Below, piece after piece: positions 16,871 through 25,584 of a stretch of 64,000 nt of DNA. Within the stretch, counting starts at the first letter, position 1. The number at the start of each line of letters is the position of its first letter. The notes beneath the pieces are model-generated. The model was not told where the DNA came from, searched no databases, and saw only the letters and a program-made list of their open reading frames with translations. Both the position numbers and the translations under genes were made by a program. The stretch is from Planctomycetaceae bacterium (GTDB lineage: Bacteria; Planctomycetota; Phycisphaerae; Phycisphaerales; UBA1924): positions 1-64,000 of the forward strand of contig JAJTDF010000011.1 of assembly GCA_021294835.1 (NCBI GenBank), in the 5' to 3' direction.

Positions 16871-17122
16871 GTCGGGGTGGACGCATCGCTGCCGGCGCTG
16901 GCACTGGGGCATTGTGCGGATCAGCCGGGGGCACACACACTGCAACCGACGGAACTGGTGCACGAGGCCGGCGAGCGGCTGGCGCGGTGTCCGACGGGCA
17001 CGCCGGCCGATCGCGAGCACGTGGCGGCGGTGGTGTTGCGAGCGATGCGGCAGTTCGTGGTGGATCATGCGCGGTGCAAGGCGGCAGTGAAGCGCGGGGG
17101 AGGCGGGCAGCGACCGGGACGC
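16871..17122 (+). pseudogene. Remnant of an ECF sigma factor (PF07638/SigX6-like region 2)
   Basis: About 84 codons read without a stop and carry the diagnostic sequence HTLQPTELVHEAGERLA, then EHVAAVVLRAMRQFVVDHARCKAAVKRGGGG. Both segments match the second half of region 2 of the ECF group common in planctomycetes and acidobacteria, whose consensus has HTLQPTALVHEAYLRL and AMRRILVDHARRR. The start of region 2 is diverged (no clear LLPLVYDELRALA) and there is no region 4, so it cannot be a working sigma factor. It runs in frame into the next gene. Whether it is still translated is unknown. Confidence 0.7.
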
Positions 17123-18127
17123 GTGAGATGCTGGCTGCACGCCCGGCGTGTGCCGGAGGGGCGGTGGCTGGTGGTCGTGCGGCTGCTGGCGGTGATGCTG
17201 GCGGCAGCGGCGACCATGGCCAGCACGGGCGGGTGCCGGCGGGAGGCGGGGACGGCGGCGGCGGCGGCGAACGCGAATGCCGGCCCCCGGGTGGTGGCGC
17301 TGGGGCCGGGGTTGACGGACATGCTGCGGAGCCTGGGGATGGGCGGGAAGCTGGTGGGGCGGCACGGATTTGACGCGTGGGCGGATGCGGCGTTGCCGGT
17401 GTGCGGGGACCAGACGGGGCTGAACTTTGAGAACCTGCTGCGGGTGCGGCCGACGCACGTGTATGTGCAGTGGGGGCAGCGGACGCTGCCGCCGGCGCTG
17501 GTGGATCTGGCCGAGCGGGAGGGGTGGCGGCTGCACAATGTGCCGCTGCTGACGCTGGCGGATGTGCGGGCGGCGGCGGAACTGATGCACGGTGAACTGG
17601 CGGGAGGGGAGTTTGCGAGCACGGCGTTTGCCAAGCGGTGGGATGCGGCGTTTGCGGCCGAAGGCAGGCCTGGCCTGGCCGGCGCGGGGCGGGTGCTGCT
17701 GCTGCACACGGTGAACCCGCCGGCGGCGCTGGGGCCGGGCTCGTATCACCACGACACGCTGGTGGCTTTGGGCGGCAGGCCGGCGCTGACGACGGGCGGG
17801 GCGTATCAGACACTGGATGCGGAGGCGGTGCTGCGGCTGGCTCCGGATGCGGTGGTGCTGGTGCAGCCGGCGGCGGCGGGGGGGGCGGGGGCCGGGCAGA
17901 ATGCCGCGGATGAGGTGGTGGTGGGTGCGGGGGCGGCGGCGCATCTGGGGCCGCTGGCGGGGCTGGCGATTCCGGCGTTAGCGGGGGGCAGCGAGCCGGG
18001 CGTGCCGCCCCGGGTGGCGCGGTTCACCGGGTCGATGACGCTGATTCCCGGACCGAGCCTGGCGGGGTTTGCGGAGCAGTTGCGGGGGGTGCTGCGGGGG
18101 TGGGCGGGGGTAGGCGGGCACCGGTGA
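17123..18127 (+). CDS. BtuF-like periplasmic-binding lipoprotein
   Basis: The 334-residue protein (from GTG 17123) has a basic start, a hydrophobic segment (WLVVVRLLAVMLAAAATMA) and a cysteine in TGGC near residue 38, so it is probably a lipoprotein. The mature region is a helical-backbone metal-receptor fold of the BtuF/FhuD type: VVALGPGLTDMLRSLGMGGKLVGRHGFDAW, DQTGLNFENLLRVRPTHVYVQ and LLLHTVNPPAALGPGSYHHDTLVALGG. Such proteins deliver cobalamin or ferric siderophores to an ABC importer; none is adjacent. No stop separates it from the upstream sigma remnant, so the start is uncertain. ATG 17195 is inside the signal. Confidence 0.75.
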   Translation: MRCWLHARRVPEGRWLVVVRLLAVMLAAAATMASTGGCRREAGTAAAAANANAGPRVVALGPGLTDMLRSLGMGGKLVGRHGFDAWADAALPVCGDQTGLNFENLLRVRPTHVYVQWGQRTLPPALVDLAEREGWRLHNVPLLTLADVRAAAELMHGELAGGEFASTAFAKRWDAAFAAEGRPGLAGAGRVLLLHTVNPPAALGPGSYHHDTLVALGGRPALTTGGAYQTLDAEAVLRLAPDAVVLVQPAAAGGAGAGQNAADEVVVGAGAAAHLGPLAGLAIPALAGGSEPGVPPRVARFTGSMTLIPGPSLAGFAEQLRGVLRGWAGVGGHR

Positions 18128-18178
18128 TGTGGGGGGCCAGAAGAGCCCGGCGGAGCCACCGGGGCGGGGGTCGGCCAC

Positions 18179-18184
18179 TACCCT
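18179..18184 (+). promoter_or_regulatory. Candidate -10 (TACCCT) for argS, leaderless type
   Basis: TACCCT ends 9 nt before the argS ATG at 18194, with no ribosome-binding site. Confidence 0.55.
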
Positions 18185-18193
18185 GCCGCCCTC

Positions 18194-20116
18194 ATGAGCC
18201 AGCCCCCCCTCACCCCCCCGACCGCCACGACCGGTTCTTCCTTGCCGTCCGGATCCGGGCATGACCCGCTGTCGCTGCTGAAGGCTCGCTTTGCGGAGGG
18301 GATCGCCAAGGCGTTTCCGGGGCAGGCGGGGGCGGACCCGTCGATCGCGGCCAGCCGCAACGCGCAGTTCGGGGACTATCAGTGCAACGCGGCGATGGCG
18401 CTGGGCAAGGCGGTGGGGCAGCCGCCCCGGCAGGTGGCGGCGGCGCTGGTGGCGGCGGTGGATGTGGGCGACCTGGCCGAGCCGCTGACGGAGAAGTCGA
18501 TCGCGGGTCCGGGGTTCATCAACATCACACTGAAGGCCGACGCGCTGGCTCGGCTGCTGACGGCGGTGGACACGGCTCATGCGGGGGCCGAGCCGCTGCC
18601 GGAGGGGCAGCGGCAGACGGTGGTGGTGGACCTGTGCGGGGTGAACCTGGCCAAGCAGATGCACGTGGGGCACCTGCGGTCGACGGTGATCGGGGACACG
18701 CTGGCGCGGGTGCTGGAGCGGCTGGGGCACCGGGTGAAGCGGCAGAACCACGTGGGGGACTGGGGGCTGCCGATTGCGATGGTGACGGCGCGGCTGATGC
18801 GGCTGGCGGCGGCGGGGCAGGTGGACCTGGGCCGGCTGACGCTGGATGATCTGAACACGGCGTATCGGGCGGCGCAGAAGGAGTGCTCGGGGGAGTTTGA
18901 GGCGCTGGAGATCGCCCGCAAGTGGAAGATGGGGCCGAAGATCGAGGCGGAGATCGACGCGACGCTGGACGGACCCAAGGCGGCGACGGAGGCGGCGCGG
19001 GCGACGCTGGTGCGGCTGCAGAACCATGACCCGGCGGTGATGGCGGTGTGGCAGCGGCTGGTGGACGTGACGATGGCGGCGTGCCTGGAGATCTGCCGGC
19101 GGCTGAACGCGGACGTGCGGCCGGAGCACTCGGCGGGTGAGAGCACGTACTCGGGCGACCTGGCTGAGGTGACGGCGTTGTTCGAGAAGTCGGGGATCGC
19201 GCAGGTGGACGACGGGGCGCTGGTGGTGCGGCTGAATGACGTGGGGATCGCCGAGCCGCTGCTGATCCGCAAGCGGGACGGGGCGGCGCTGTATGCGACG
19301 ACCGACCTGGCGGCGGTGCGGCACCGGGTGCAGCGGCTGGGGGCGCAGCGGGCGGTGTACGCGGTGGATGCGCGGCAGAGCCTGCACTTCCGGCAGGTGT
19401 TCGCGGCGGCCCACAAGGCAGGGTTGAGCCGGACGGCGACGGGGGAACAGGCGGTGCTGGAGCACGCGGCGTTCGGGACGATTCTGGGGGAGGACGGGAC
19501 GCCGTTCAAGACGCGGTCGGGGGAGAGCTACAAGCTGTCGGACCTGCTGGACGAGGCGACGGCGCGGGCGGGGGCGGCGGTGGCGGCCAAGAGCCCCGAC
19601 CTGGCGGCCAGCGAGCGTGACGCGGTGGCCAGGGCGGTGGCGCTGGCGGCGATCCGGTACACCGACCTGTGCACCGAGCGGACCAAGGACTACGTGTTCT
19701 CGCTGGATCGCATGCTGGCGTTTGAGGGCAACACCGGGCCGTATCTGCTGTATGCGGTGGTGCGGGTGGCGAGCATCTTCCGCAAGGCGACCGAGCGGTT
19801 CGGGGCCGGGGCGGTGGCGGCGGCGGAGACGGCGCCGTTTGTGCTGGGCCAGCCGGCGGAGAAGACGCTGGCGCTGCAACTGCTGCGGTACGGCACGGTG
19901 GTGCACGAGGTGGCGCGGGCGAGCGAGCCGAGCCGGCTGTGCGCGTATCTGTACGAGACGGCGGGGGCGTTCTCGTCGTTCTTTGACCAGTGCCCGGTGC
20001 TGGCGGCGCCGGACGAGGCGACGCGGGCGGCGCGGCTGCGGCTGTGCCGGCTGACCCAGCGGGTGCTGAGCGACGGTCTGACGCTGCTGGGGATTCCGGT
20101 GGTGGAGCGGATGTGA
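18194..20116 (+). CDS. argS: Arginine-tRNA ligase
   Basis: The 640-residue class Ia synthetase charges tRNA-Arg. The HIGH motif is HVGH within NLAKQMHVGHLRST, preceded by the N-terminal additional domain (FGDYQCNAAMALGKAVGQPPRQVA). The KMSK-like region is weak, as in many ArgRS (TPFKTRSGESYKL). The C-terminal DALR anticodon-binding domain is present (YTDLCTERTKDYVFS and later RVLSDGLTLLGIPVVERM). Length is slightly above the usual ~570 because of inserts in the catalytic domain. The leaderless TACCCT supports the start. Confidence 0.95.
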   Translation: MSQPPLTPPTATTGSSLPSGSGHDPLSLLKARFAEGIAKAFPGQAGADPSIAASRNAQFGDYQCNAAMALGKAVGQPPRQVAAALVAAVDVGDLAEPLTEKSIAGPGFINITLKADALARLLTAVDTAHAGAEPLPEGQRQTVVVDLCGVNLAKQMHVGHLRSTVIGDTLARVLERLGHRVKRQNHVGDWGLPIAMVTARLMRLAAAGQVDLGRLTLDDLNTAYRAAQKECSGEFEALEIARKWKMGPKIEAEIDATLDGPKAATEAARATLVRLQNHDPAVMAVWQRLVDVTMAACLEICRRLNADVRPEHSAGESTYSGDLAEVTALFEKSGIAQVDDGALVVRLNDVGIAEPLLIRKRDGAALYATTDLAAVRHRVQRLGAQRAVYAVDARQSLHFRQVFAAAHKAGLSRTATGEQAVLEHAAFGTILGEDGTPFKTRSGESYKLSDLLDEATARAGAAVAAKSPDLAASERDAVARAVALAAIRYTDLCTERTKDYVFSLDRMLAFEGNTGPYLLYAVVRVASIFRKATERFGAGAVAAAETAPFVLGQPAEKTLALQLLRYGTVVHEVARASEPSRLCAYLYETAGAFSSFFDQCPVLAAPDEATRAARLRLCRLTQRVLSDGLTLLGIPVVERM

Positions 20117-20156
20117 GGGTGGGGAGCCCGGGGGGACGCCACGGGCGTCGGCCCGC

Positions 20157-20162
20157 TATCCT
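20157..20162 (+). promoter_or_regulatory. Candidate -10 (TATCCT) for the Uma2 gene, leaderless type
   Basis: TATCCT ends 8 nt before the ATG at 20171. A TTG at 20162 overlaps the hexamer and is therefore not the start. Confidence 0.55.
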
Positions 20163-20170
20163 TGCTGCAT

Positions 20171-20755
20171 ATGTCGGCAGCACCCCGATTCCCGCACCAA
20201 CTCGGCTATGCCGGCTTGCGGATGACCGCTGACGACTATCTCTCGCTTGGCGAGACCGCTGACCGCTACGAACTGATCGACGGAGTAGTTGTCATGTCCC
20301 CCAGCCCGAGCCCACAGCATGGCGACGCGGTCGCGGAGTTGATCTACCAGTTGAAGGCGTTCGCCCGCTTGCAGATGCCCGGGGCGAGGGTGCTGGCGGA
20401 AACCGATCTGCGGCTCGCTGACACGCTGGTGTACCGACCGGACGTGATGGTGTTCGCATCGACGGGGCAGCCGGCGCGGGCGGCAGCGCGGCTGCAGTCA
20501 CCGCCGGATCTGCTGATCGAGGTGCTCTCGCCGTCGAGTATGCAACTGGATCTGGTGACCAAGCGGGACGATTACGGGCGGTTCGGGGTCCGCGAATACT
20601 GGGTGGTGGATCCGGCGGATGGAGCGGTCCGCTGCTTCCGGCTGGAGGCGGGCGTGCTGCAGGAAACAGCCGCGGGCGGCGATCGCCTGGCGTCGGCTGC
20701 GGTGGCGGGTCTGGTGCTGGATCTGACCGCGCTGCGAACGGCGCTGGGCCGGTGA
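20171..20755 (+). CDS. Uma2 family endonuclease-fold protein (DUF820)
   Basis: The 194-residue protein has the Uma2/DUF820 restriction-endonuclease-like fold: YELIDGVVVMSPSPSPQHGDAV near the start, then VYRPDVMVFAS and DLLIEVLSPSS, which hold the acidic residues of the PD-(D/E)xK core (RPDVMV; LIEVLSPSS), then the helix KRDDYGRFGVREYWVVDP. Uma2 proteins are abundant in cyanobacteria and planctomycetes and their biological role is unsettled. It is a single gene between argS and the convergent pfkB-type gene. Confidence 0.88.
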   Translation: MSAAPRFPHQLGYAGLRMTADDYLSLGETADRYELIDGVVVMSPSPSPQHGDAVAELIYQLKAFARLQMPGARVLAETDLRLADTLVYRPDVMVFASTGQPARAAARLQSPPDLLIEVLSPSSMQLDLVTKRDDYGRFGVREYWVVDPADGAVRCFRLEAGVLQETAAGGDRLASAAVAGLVLDLTALRTALGR

Positions 20756-20760
20756 ACTAC

Positions 20761-20780
20761 AGCCCGACGGTTGGCGGGCT
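20761..20780. terminator. Possible bidirectional terminator hairpin
   Basis: AGCCCG and CGGGCT pair around an 8-nt loop between the convergent Uma2 and PfkB genes. The stem is only 6 bp and the T tract is weak on both sides. Confidence 0.3.
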
Positions 20781-21721
20781 TACACCCGGACCATCTTGGC
20801 GAAGTCCTTGTAGCGGGCGTCGAGTTCGCCCTTCTTCAGCCGCTGCAGGCGGGTGAGGGTGAAGCTCTCGATGTTGAAGCTGGCGACCACGGTGCCGTGG
20901 GCGACGGCCTGCTGGATGATCTCGAAGCTGCCGACGTTCTTGACCTTCACGCCGCCGGGGCCGCTGGCGGCCTGGCTGGCGATGTAGCCCATCATGCCGC
21001 CGGCGAAGGTGTCGCCGGCGCCGGTGGGGTCGATGACCTCTTCGGCGGGGTAGGCGGGGAGGGCGGCGACGCCGTCCTTGTGGACGATCAGGCAGCCGTG
21101 CTCGCCCTTCTTGACGATCACGAACTTGAGGTCGTGTTCCTTCTGCAGCAGCCGGGCGGCGGTCACCGGGTTCTTCTTGCCGGTGTACATCTCGGCCTCG
21201 TCGTAGTTGAGCACCAGGCCGTCGATCTGCTTGAGCAGCGCGTCCAGATCGGCGCGGGCGCTCTTGATCCAGAGGTCCATGGTGTCGGCGACGGTGAGGC
21301 GGCGCCTGGGGAGCTGCTTGAGGAAGTCGATCTGCACGCCGGGGTGGCTGTTGGCGAGGAAGACGATCTCGCTGTCGGCATAGGCGGCGGGGATGGCCGG
21401 CGGGGCCTCGGCGAGGACGTTGAGCTCGGTGAAGAGGGTCTCGCGGCTGTTCATGTCGGCGCTGTAGCGGCCGCCCCAGGCGAAGGTCTTGCTGCTGCGG
21501 CGCTGCTCCAGGCCGGTGGTGTCGACATTGGCGAAGGCCTTGAAGACGTCGGCGTACTGACGGTCGAAGTCGCCACCGACGGCGGCGACGATGCGCACCG
21601 GGCAGTGGAAGCTGGCGGCGGCGGCGAAATAGGTGCAGCTCCCGCCCAGCACGCGCTCAGCGTGGCCGTGGGGGGTGTAGACGGTGTCAATACCGACGGT
21701 GCCGGTGCAGATCAATGGCAT
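20780..21721 (-). CDS. PfkB family sugar/nucleoside kinase
   Basis: The 313-residue ribokinase-fold kinase has the anion-hole signature DPTGAGDTFAGG (Asp is the catalytic base) near residue 230 and an N-terminal GGSCTYFAAAASF. YSADMNSRETLFTEL and LTVADTMDLWIKSAR are the middle substrate-lid and active-site segments. These kinases phosphorylate sugars or adenosine; the substrate cannot be assigned. ATG 21721 is fixed by TATCCT 8 nt upstream on the minus strand; longer in-frame extensions to 21988 are Gly/Arg-rich and not conserved. Confidence 0.9.
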   Translation of the reverse strand: MPLICTGTVGIDTVYTPHGHAERVLGGSCTYFAAAASFHCPVRIVAAVGGDFDRQYADVFKAFANVDTTGLEQRRSSKTFAWGGRYSADMNSRETLFTELNVLAEAPPAIPAAYADSEIVFLANSHPGVQIDFLKQLPRRRLTVADTMDLWIKSARADLDALLKQIDGLVLNYDEAEMYTGKKNPVTAARLLQKEHDLKFVIVKKGEHGCLIVHKDGVAALPAYPAEEVIDPTGAGDTFAGGMMGYIASQAASGPGGVKVKNVGSFEIIQQAVAHGTVVASFNIESFTLTRLQRLKKGELDARYKDFAKMVRV

Positions 21722-21729
21722 AGGGGGCG

Positions 21730-21735
21730 AGGATA
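21730..21735 (-). promoter_or_regulatory. Candidate -10 (TATCCT) for pfkB-type gene, leaderless type
   Basis: TATCCT on the minus strand with an 8-nt gap to ATG 21721; no ribosome-binding site. Confidence 0.55.
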
Positions 21736-21909
21736 TCGCCTGCGGGTGGCGGGGCCAACCCCTGAGCGCAAGGCGGTGAGCCGGGGGAGGGGGGTGGGCG
21801 CGATCGGGAAAACGGTCGAGTCCGAATACTCCGGGGATAATCACCCCGCCAGAGCCAGACACCCCCATTCGCCCTCCCCACCTCCACACCCCCGCGCCCC
21901 CGCCCCCCC

Positions 21910-21933
21910 ACTCCCCCACTCCCCCACTCCCCC
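21910..21933. repeat. ACTCCCCC tandem repeat in a C-rich tract upstream of prfA
   Basis: Three perfect 8-bp units and a fourth partial one, inside an unusually C-rich stretch of about 100 bp. Confidence 0.85.
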
Positions 21934-21945
21934 ACTCCCGCCACC

Positions 21946-23085
21946 GTGCCAAACTCGCCCGACCAACCCGCACGCCCCGCCCCGCCACCGGCGACGGTCA
22001 ACGCTCCGGCTGAGCCGGCGTGGATGGCGCGGCTGCGGGCGCTGGCGGCGGAGTGTGCGGCGGTGGAGGCCCGGCTGGCCGATGCGGACGCCGGGCTGGA
22101 CCACCGGGCGGTGCGGGAACTGTCGCAGCGGAAGGCGACGCTGGAGCCGGTGGCGGCGGGGCTGCGGGAGTACGACCGGCTGATGGCGGATGCGGCGGAG
22201 TATCGGGGGGCGATGGGGCCGGGGGGCGATGCGGATCTGGCGGCGCTGGGCCGGGAGGAGTTGCCGGGCACGCTGGAGCGGGCGGAGGGGATTCTGTCGC
22301 GGCTGAAGGCGGACCTGGTGCAGAGCGAGGACAACCGCATTGGGTCGGTGATCGTGGAACTGCGGGCGGGGACGGGGGGTGATGAGGCATGCCTGTGGAC
22401 GGCGGACCTGCTGGACATGTTCACGCGGTACGCGGGGCGGCGGGGATGGACGGCGGAGACGCTGGACCTGGTGAGCGAGTCGGACGCGGGCGGGGTGCGG
22501 TCGGCGGTGTTGAACCTGCGGGGGCCGGGGGTGTGGTCGGCGATGCTGTTTGAGGCGGGGGTGCACTCGGTCAAGCGGGTGCCGGCGACGGAGACGCAGG
22601 GGCGGATTCACACCTCGACGGCGACGGTGGCGGTGCTTCCGGAGCCGGAGCAGGTGACGGTGAAGATCGACTGGAACGAGGTGGAAGAGAAGGTCACGAC
22701 CTCCCAAGGACCCGGCGGGCAGAACGTCAACAAGGTGGCCACCGCCGTGCAGTTGCATCACAAACCTTCTGGGATCGTCATCCGCATGCAGGAGAGCAAG
22801 AGCCAGCAGCAGAACCGCGAGCGGGCCCGCCGGCTGCTGCTGACCAAGTTGATGGAGATCGAGCGGCAGCGGGTGCATGCCTCGCGGTCGGCGGCCAGAT
22901 CGGCCCAGATCGGCGGGGGCGAGCGTTCGGAGAAGATCCGTACCTACCGGTACAAGGAGGGGATCGTGGCCGACGAGCGGCTGCCGGATGAGTACGCGCT
23001 GCGCGACCTGCTGGCGGGGGACTTTGCGGCGTTGCACGCAGCACTGATCGAGCAGCAGACCCAGCAGCGGCTGGCGGAGTTGTGA
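21946..23085 (+). CDS. prfA: Peptide chain release factor 1
   Basis: The 379-residue protein terminates translation at UAA and UAG. The codon-recognition tripeptide is PAT in RVPATETQGRIHTST, the RF1 type (RF2 has SPF). The catalytic GGQ is in SQGPGGQNVNK. Length from the GTG is a little above the 350-360 usual for RF1; the first 26 residues are Pro/Ala-rich and not conserved, so the true start may be ATG 22024 (353 residues). A GATAAT near 21834-21839 could be the -10, giving a leader of about 100 nt that contains the C-rich repeat. Confidence 0.94.
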   Translation: MPNSPDQPARPAPPPATVNAPAEPAWMARLRALAAECAAVEARLADADAGLDHRAVRELSQRKATLEPVAAGLREYDRLMADAAEYRGAMGPGGDADLAALGREELPGTLERAEGILSRLKADLVQSEDNRIGSVIVELRAGTGGDEACLWTADLLDMFTRYAGRRGWTAETLDLVSESDAGGVRSAVLNLRGPGVWSAMLFEAGVHSVKRVPATETQGRIHTSTATVAVLPEPEQVTVKIDWNEVEEKVTTSQGPGGQNVNKVATAVQLHHKPSGIVIRMQESKSQQQNRERARRLLLTKLMEIERQRVHASRSAARSAQIGGGERSEKIRTYRYKEGIVADERLPDEYALRDLLAGDFAALHAALIEQQTQQRLAEL

Positions 23086-23169
23086 GTCACCGTTCGGGCC
23101 CGCATGCCGGCGGTTGGTGAACCGCCCGGGCCTTGCGGCCTGACCCTGTACACCTGATCGACACCTTGC

Positions 23170-23174
23170 AGGAG
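23170..23174 (+). promoter_or_regulatory. Shine-Dalgarno AGGAG of the DUF418 gene
   Basis: AGGAG lies 7 nt before ATG 23182, an ordinary spacing. It contrasts with the leaderless genes nearby and decides this start. Confidence 0.8.
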
Positions 23175-23181
23175 CATCATC

Positions 23182-24777
23182 ATGGCCGAGACAGTGCCGG
23201 TTGCCGTGGCCCAGACGGGCGGTGGGTCAGCGGCGGAACCCAACGCCAACCGCCTGACCTCCATCGATGCGGTGCGGGGCTTTGCGCTGCTGGGGATTCT
23301 GTTTGTCAACATTCACTTTTTCGGCAACCCTCTGGGGGAGTCTCTGACCCCCGGTCCACCGGCCGGGGGCTCGACCTTGGACCTGGCAGCATGGTGGTTC
23401 ACGAGCACGCTGTGCACGGGGAAGTTCTACCCGCTGTTCTCGATGCTGTTCGGGGCGGGGCTGGCGATTCAGTTCACCCGGGCGCAGACGCGGGGTGAGG
23501 GGTTCTGGACCAGGCCGGCACGCAGGCTCGCGGCACTGAGCCTGATCGGGCTGGTGCACGGCCTGCTGATCTGGTACGGCGACGTCCTGTTCATGTACTC
23601 GCTGGTGGGCTTTGGGCTGCTGCTGGCGGTGCGGCTGAAGGTGCGGTGGCTGCTGGCGGGCATCGCCGGGCTTGGGCTGGTGGGGCTGGCGTTCTGTGCG
23701 CTGGCGGTGTTGATGGGGAGCCTGGCGAACCAGGCGGCGATGGATGCCGGCAACGCGGCCTCAGCGGCGGGTTCGACGACGGTCCGCACGCCGCTCTCGC
23801 CGGGAACGCCGTCGGACGGGGCGGCGGAGGGCGGGGGTGATGGGGACCCGGGGGATGGAGTCGAGCCGGATGGAGTCGAGCCGGATGGAGTTGGGCCGGG
23901 TTCAACCGATGCAGGCGGGGCCGGGATGGGTGGGACTGCGCCGGGCGGGACCGAAAGAGATCGAACCGGCGCGGGCACCGAGCCGGATCCGGCCGGGACC
24001 GGTGAGGCCACCACCCCCGAGCCGGTGCGGACGCCGCTGCAGCGGTTGCTGAAGGGATTCTCGGAAGGCCAAGTGAGTGATCCGAGTTCGCCGCTGTGGC
24101 AGGAAGCGGAGACGGAAGCGTTCCGGGATGGGCCGTTCAGCCAGGCGACTGCGCTGCGGGCGTTCAACTTTCTGGCCGGGCTGGTGTTCTTCGGATTCTC
24201 GGGTGGGTGGCAGTTGCTGGCCCTGTTCCTGACCGGGGCGGTGCTGGTGAAGTCGGGCGTGCTGGCGCCGGGATCAACCACGGCGCGGACGTGGGGGTTG
24301 CGGTTCGTGCTGCTGGGGCTGTGTGTGGGGCTGCCGGCGTCGGTGGCGCACACGGCGCTGATTGAGAACACCAGCGGGCTGCTGGGGTTCGTGTCGCTGG
24401 TGTGCCTGTTCTATGGCGGGCCGTGCCTGTCGCTGGGCTATCTGGGCGTTGGCGTGCTGCTGCTGCACGACCGGGCGGGCCGCCCGCCGGCGGTGGCGGG
24501 GCTGCTGGCCTCGGCGGGGCGGGCGGCGATGTCGTGCTATCTGCTGTCCAGCGTGACGGCGACGTTCATCTTCTACCACTGGGGGCTGGGGCTGTTCGGC
24601 TCGCTCTCGTATGCCACGCGAACGGCGATGGTGCCGGTGATCTTCATCGGTATCGCCGTGCTGGCGCACCTGTGGCTGTCGCGGTTCCGGTTCGGGCCGA
24701 TGGAGTGGCTGTGGCGGACGGTGACGTACCTCAAGCCGCAGCCGATGGCCCGCCGGGCCGATGCGGCGGGAGAGTGA
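23182..24777 (+). CDS. DUF418 multi-pass membrane protein with a Gly/Pro insert
   Basis: The 531-residue protein starts with the DUF418 hallmark RLTSIDAVRGFALLGILFVNI (residues about 25-45), followed by FTSTLCTGKFYPLFSMLFGAGLAIQF. It has about ten predicted membrane helices and a C-terminal block LASAGRAAMSCYLLSSV plus HWGLGLFGSLS, both typical of DUF418. Between the halves, about residues 190-285 are a low-complexity Gly/Pro/Glu/Asp linker, partly encoded by a 15-bp tandem repeat. DUF418 proteins resemble acyltransferase-3 membrane enzymes, but the reaction is not established. Confidence 0.88.
   Translation: MAETVPVAVAQTGGGSAAEPNANRLTSIDAVRGFALLGILFVNIHFFGNPLGESLTPGPPAGGSTLDLAAWWFTSTLCTGKFYPLFSMLFGAGLAIQFTRAQTRGEGFWTRPARRLAALSLIGLVHGLLIWYGDVLFMYSLVGFGLLLAVRLKVRWLLAGIAGLGLVGLAFCALAVLMGSLANQAAMDAGNAASAAGSTTVRTPLSPGTPSDGAAEGGGDGDPGDGVEPDGVEPDGVGPGSTDAGGAGMGGTAPGGTERDRTGAGTEPDPAGTGEATTPEPVRTPLQRLLKGFSEGQVSDPSSPLWQEAETEAFRDGPFSQATALRAFNFLAGLVFFGFSGGWQLLALFLTGAVLVKSGVLAPGSTTARTWGLRFVLLGLCVGLPASVAHTALIENTSGLLGFVSLVCLFYGGPCLSLGYLGVGVLLLHDRAGRPPAVAGLLASAGRAAMSCYLLSSVTATFIFYHWGLGLFGSLSYATRTAMVPVIFIGIAVLAHLWLSRFRFGPMEWLWRTVTYLKPQPMARRADAAGE
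23854..23898 (+). repeat. Three 15-bp tandem repeats inside the DUF418 linker
   Basis: The unit GATGGAGTCGAGCCG occurs twice exactly and once with two changes. It encodes the DGVEP-type linker repeats and keeps the reading frame. Confidence 0.95.
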
Positions 24778-24801
24778 GGGGCGGCGGCCCGTGCCCAAAC
24801 A

Positions 24802-24842
24802 ACAACCCCCGGCGAGCGCGGGTGCGCCCGTCGGGGGGTTGT
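24802..24842 (-). terminator. Terminator hairpin after rnpB
   Basis: ACAACCCCC and GGGGGTTGT pair around a 20-nt GC-rich middle. On the minus strand the stem is followed by TGTTTGG, directly downstream of the rnpB 3' end. It may also end DUF418 transcription from the other side. Confidence 0.6.
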
Positions 24843-24848
24843 CATCAA

Positions 24849-25358
24849 TCCGAGGCCAAGCACCGCCGTAAGCCGAGTTCTGTGTCAGCCGGTGGTATCC
24901 GTCTCGCGGCGCAAGCGCCAGGAGGCGGACCTGCCGGTCGCCATGGTCATTTCTCTGGGCCCACCGTTGCCGATGGGCTCAAGCGGTCTACCCGTGTGCA
25001 TGCCGGCCGGAACCAGCCGTTCAAGCCGACGCCGCCTTGCGACGCCGCCGACCCGACGCACACTGCGTGACCTTTCACGCGGTGGGGTTTGCCGTGCCCC
25101 GACTGTCACCAGCCGGGCGGTGGGCTCTTACTCCACCGTTTCACCCTTACCTGATCCCGACGCGGTTGCCCGCGCCGGGCCATCGGCGGTTTGCTTTCTG
25201 TTGCACTTTCCCTCTGTTACCCGCTGGCCCCGAAGGTCTCCGCGGGCGGGTGGGTGTTGCCCACCACCGTGTCCTGCCGTGCTCGGACTTTCCTCCGCTG
25301 CAGGCGGGCGTAAAGCCCGTGCCGCGGCGACCACGCTGCAGTGCCGAATGCCTCTGAG
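24849..25358 (-). ncRNA. rnpB: RNase P RNA
   Basis: This is the catalytic RNA of RNase P, which matures tRNA 5' ends. On the minus strand the universally conserved P4 element GAGGAAAGTCC is at 25295-25285 and its 3' partner region ACAGAACTCGGCTTACGGC at 24883-24865. The outer stem P1 pairs GAGGC (25354-25350) with GCCTC (24856-24852). Internal conserved segments include a GAAAGCAAACCGCC stretch like the bacterial A-type J11/12 region. Overall length is about 510 nt, long for A-type RNAs, so some helices are extended. The exact ends are approximate. No protein-coding ORF in this stretch is convincing. Confidence 0.95.
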
Positions 25359-25584
25359 GTTGTCAATGCCGGGGCGGTGGGAGGGGGCGAGCGGTGCCCC
25401 GGCGGGGGGATTGTTGGGGGGCGGGGTGCTCGGCAGCGGTTTGGGGAGTGGAACATCGCCGGGTGGAGGGCGAATATGCTGTGGCTGAGCGGATGGGGTG
25501 CGGGGGATGGCCGGGGCGGGGGTGAAGGGGGAGGTGGAGGGGGGAGGGTGGTGAAGGGGGCGGGCAGAGCACCGGAGCGAGCGC

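Noticed and set aside
21782-21988. N-terminal extension of the PfkB-type kinase up to 21988
   Set aside because: Gly/Ser/Arg low complexity with no conservation; the leaderless TATCCT hexamer and ATG 21721 give a better start.
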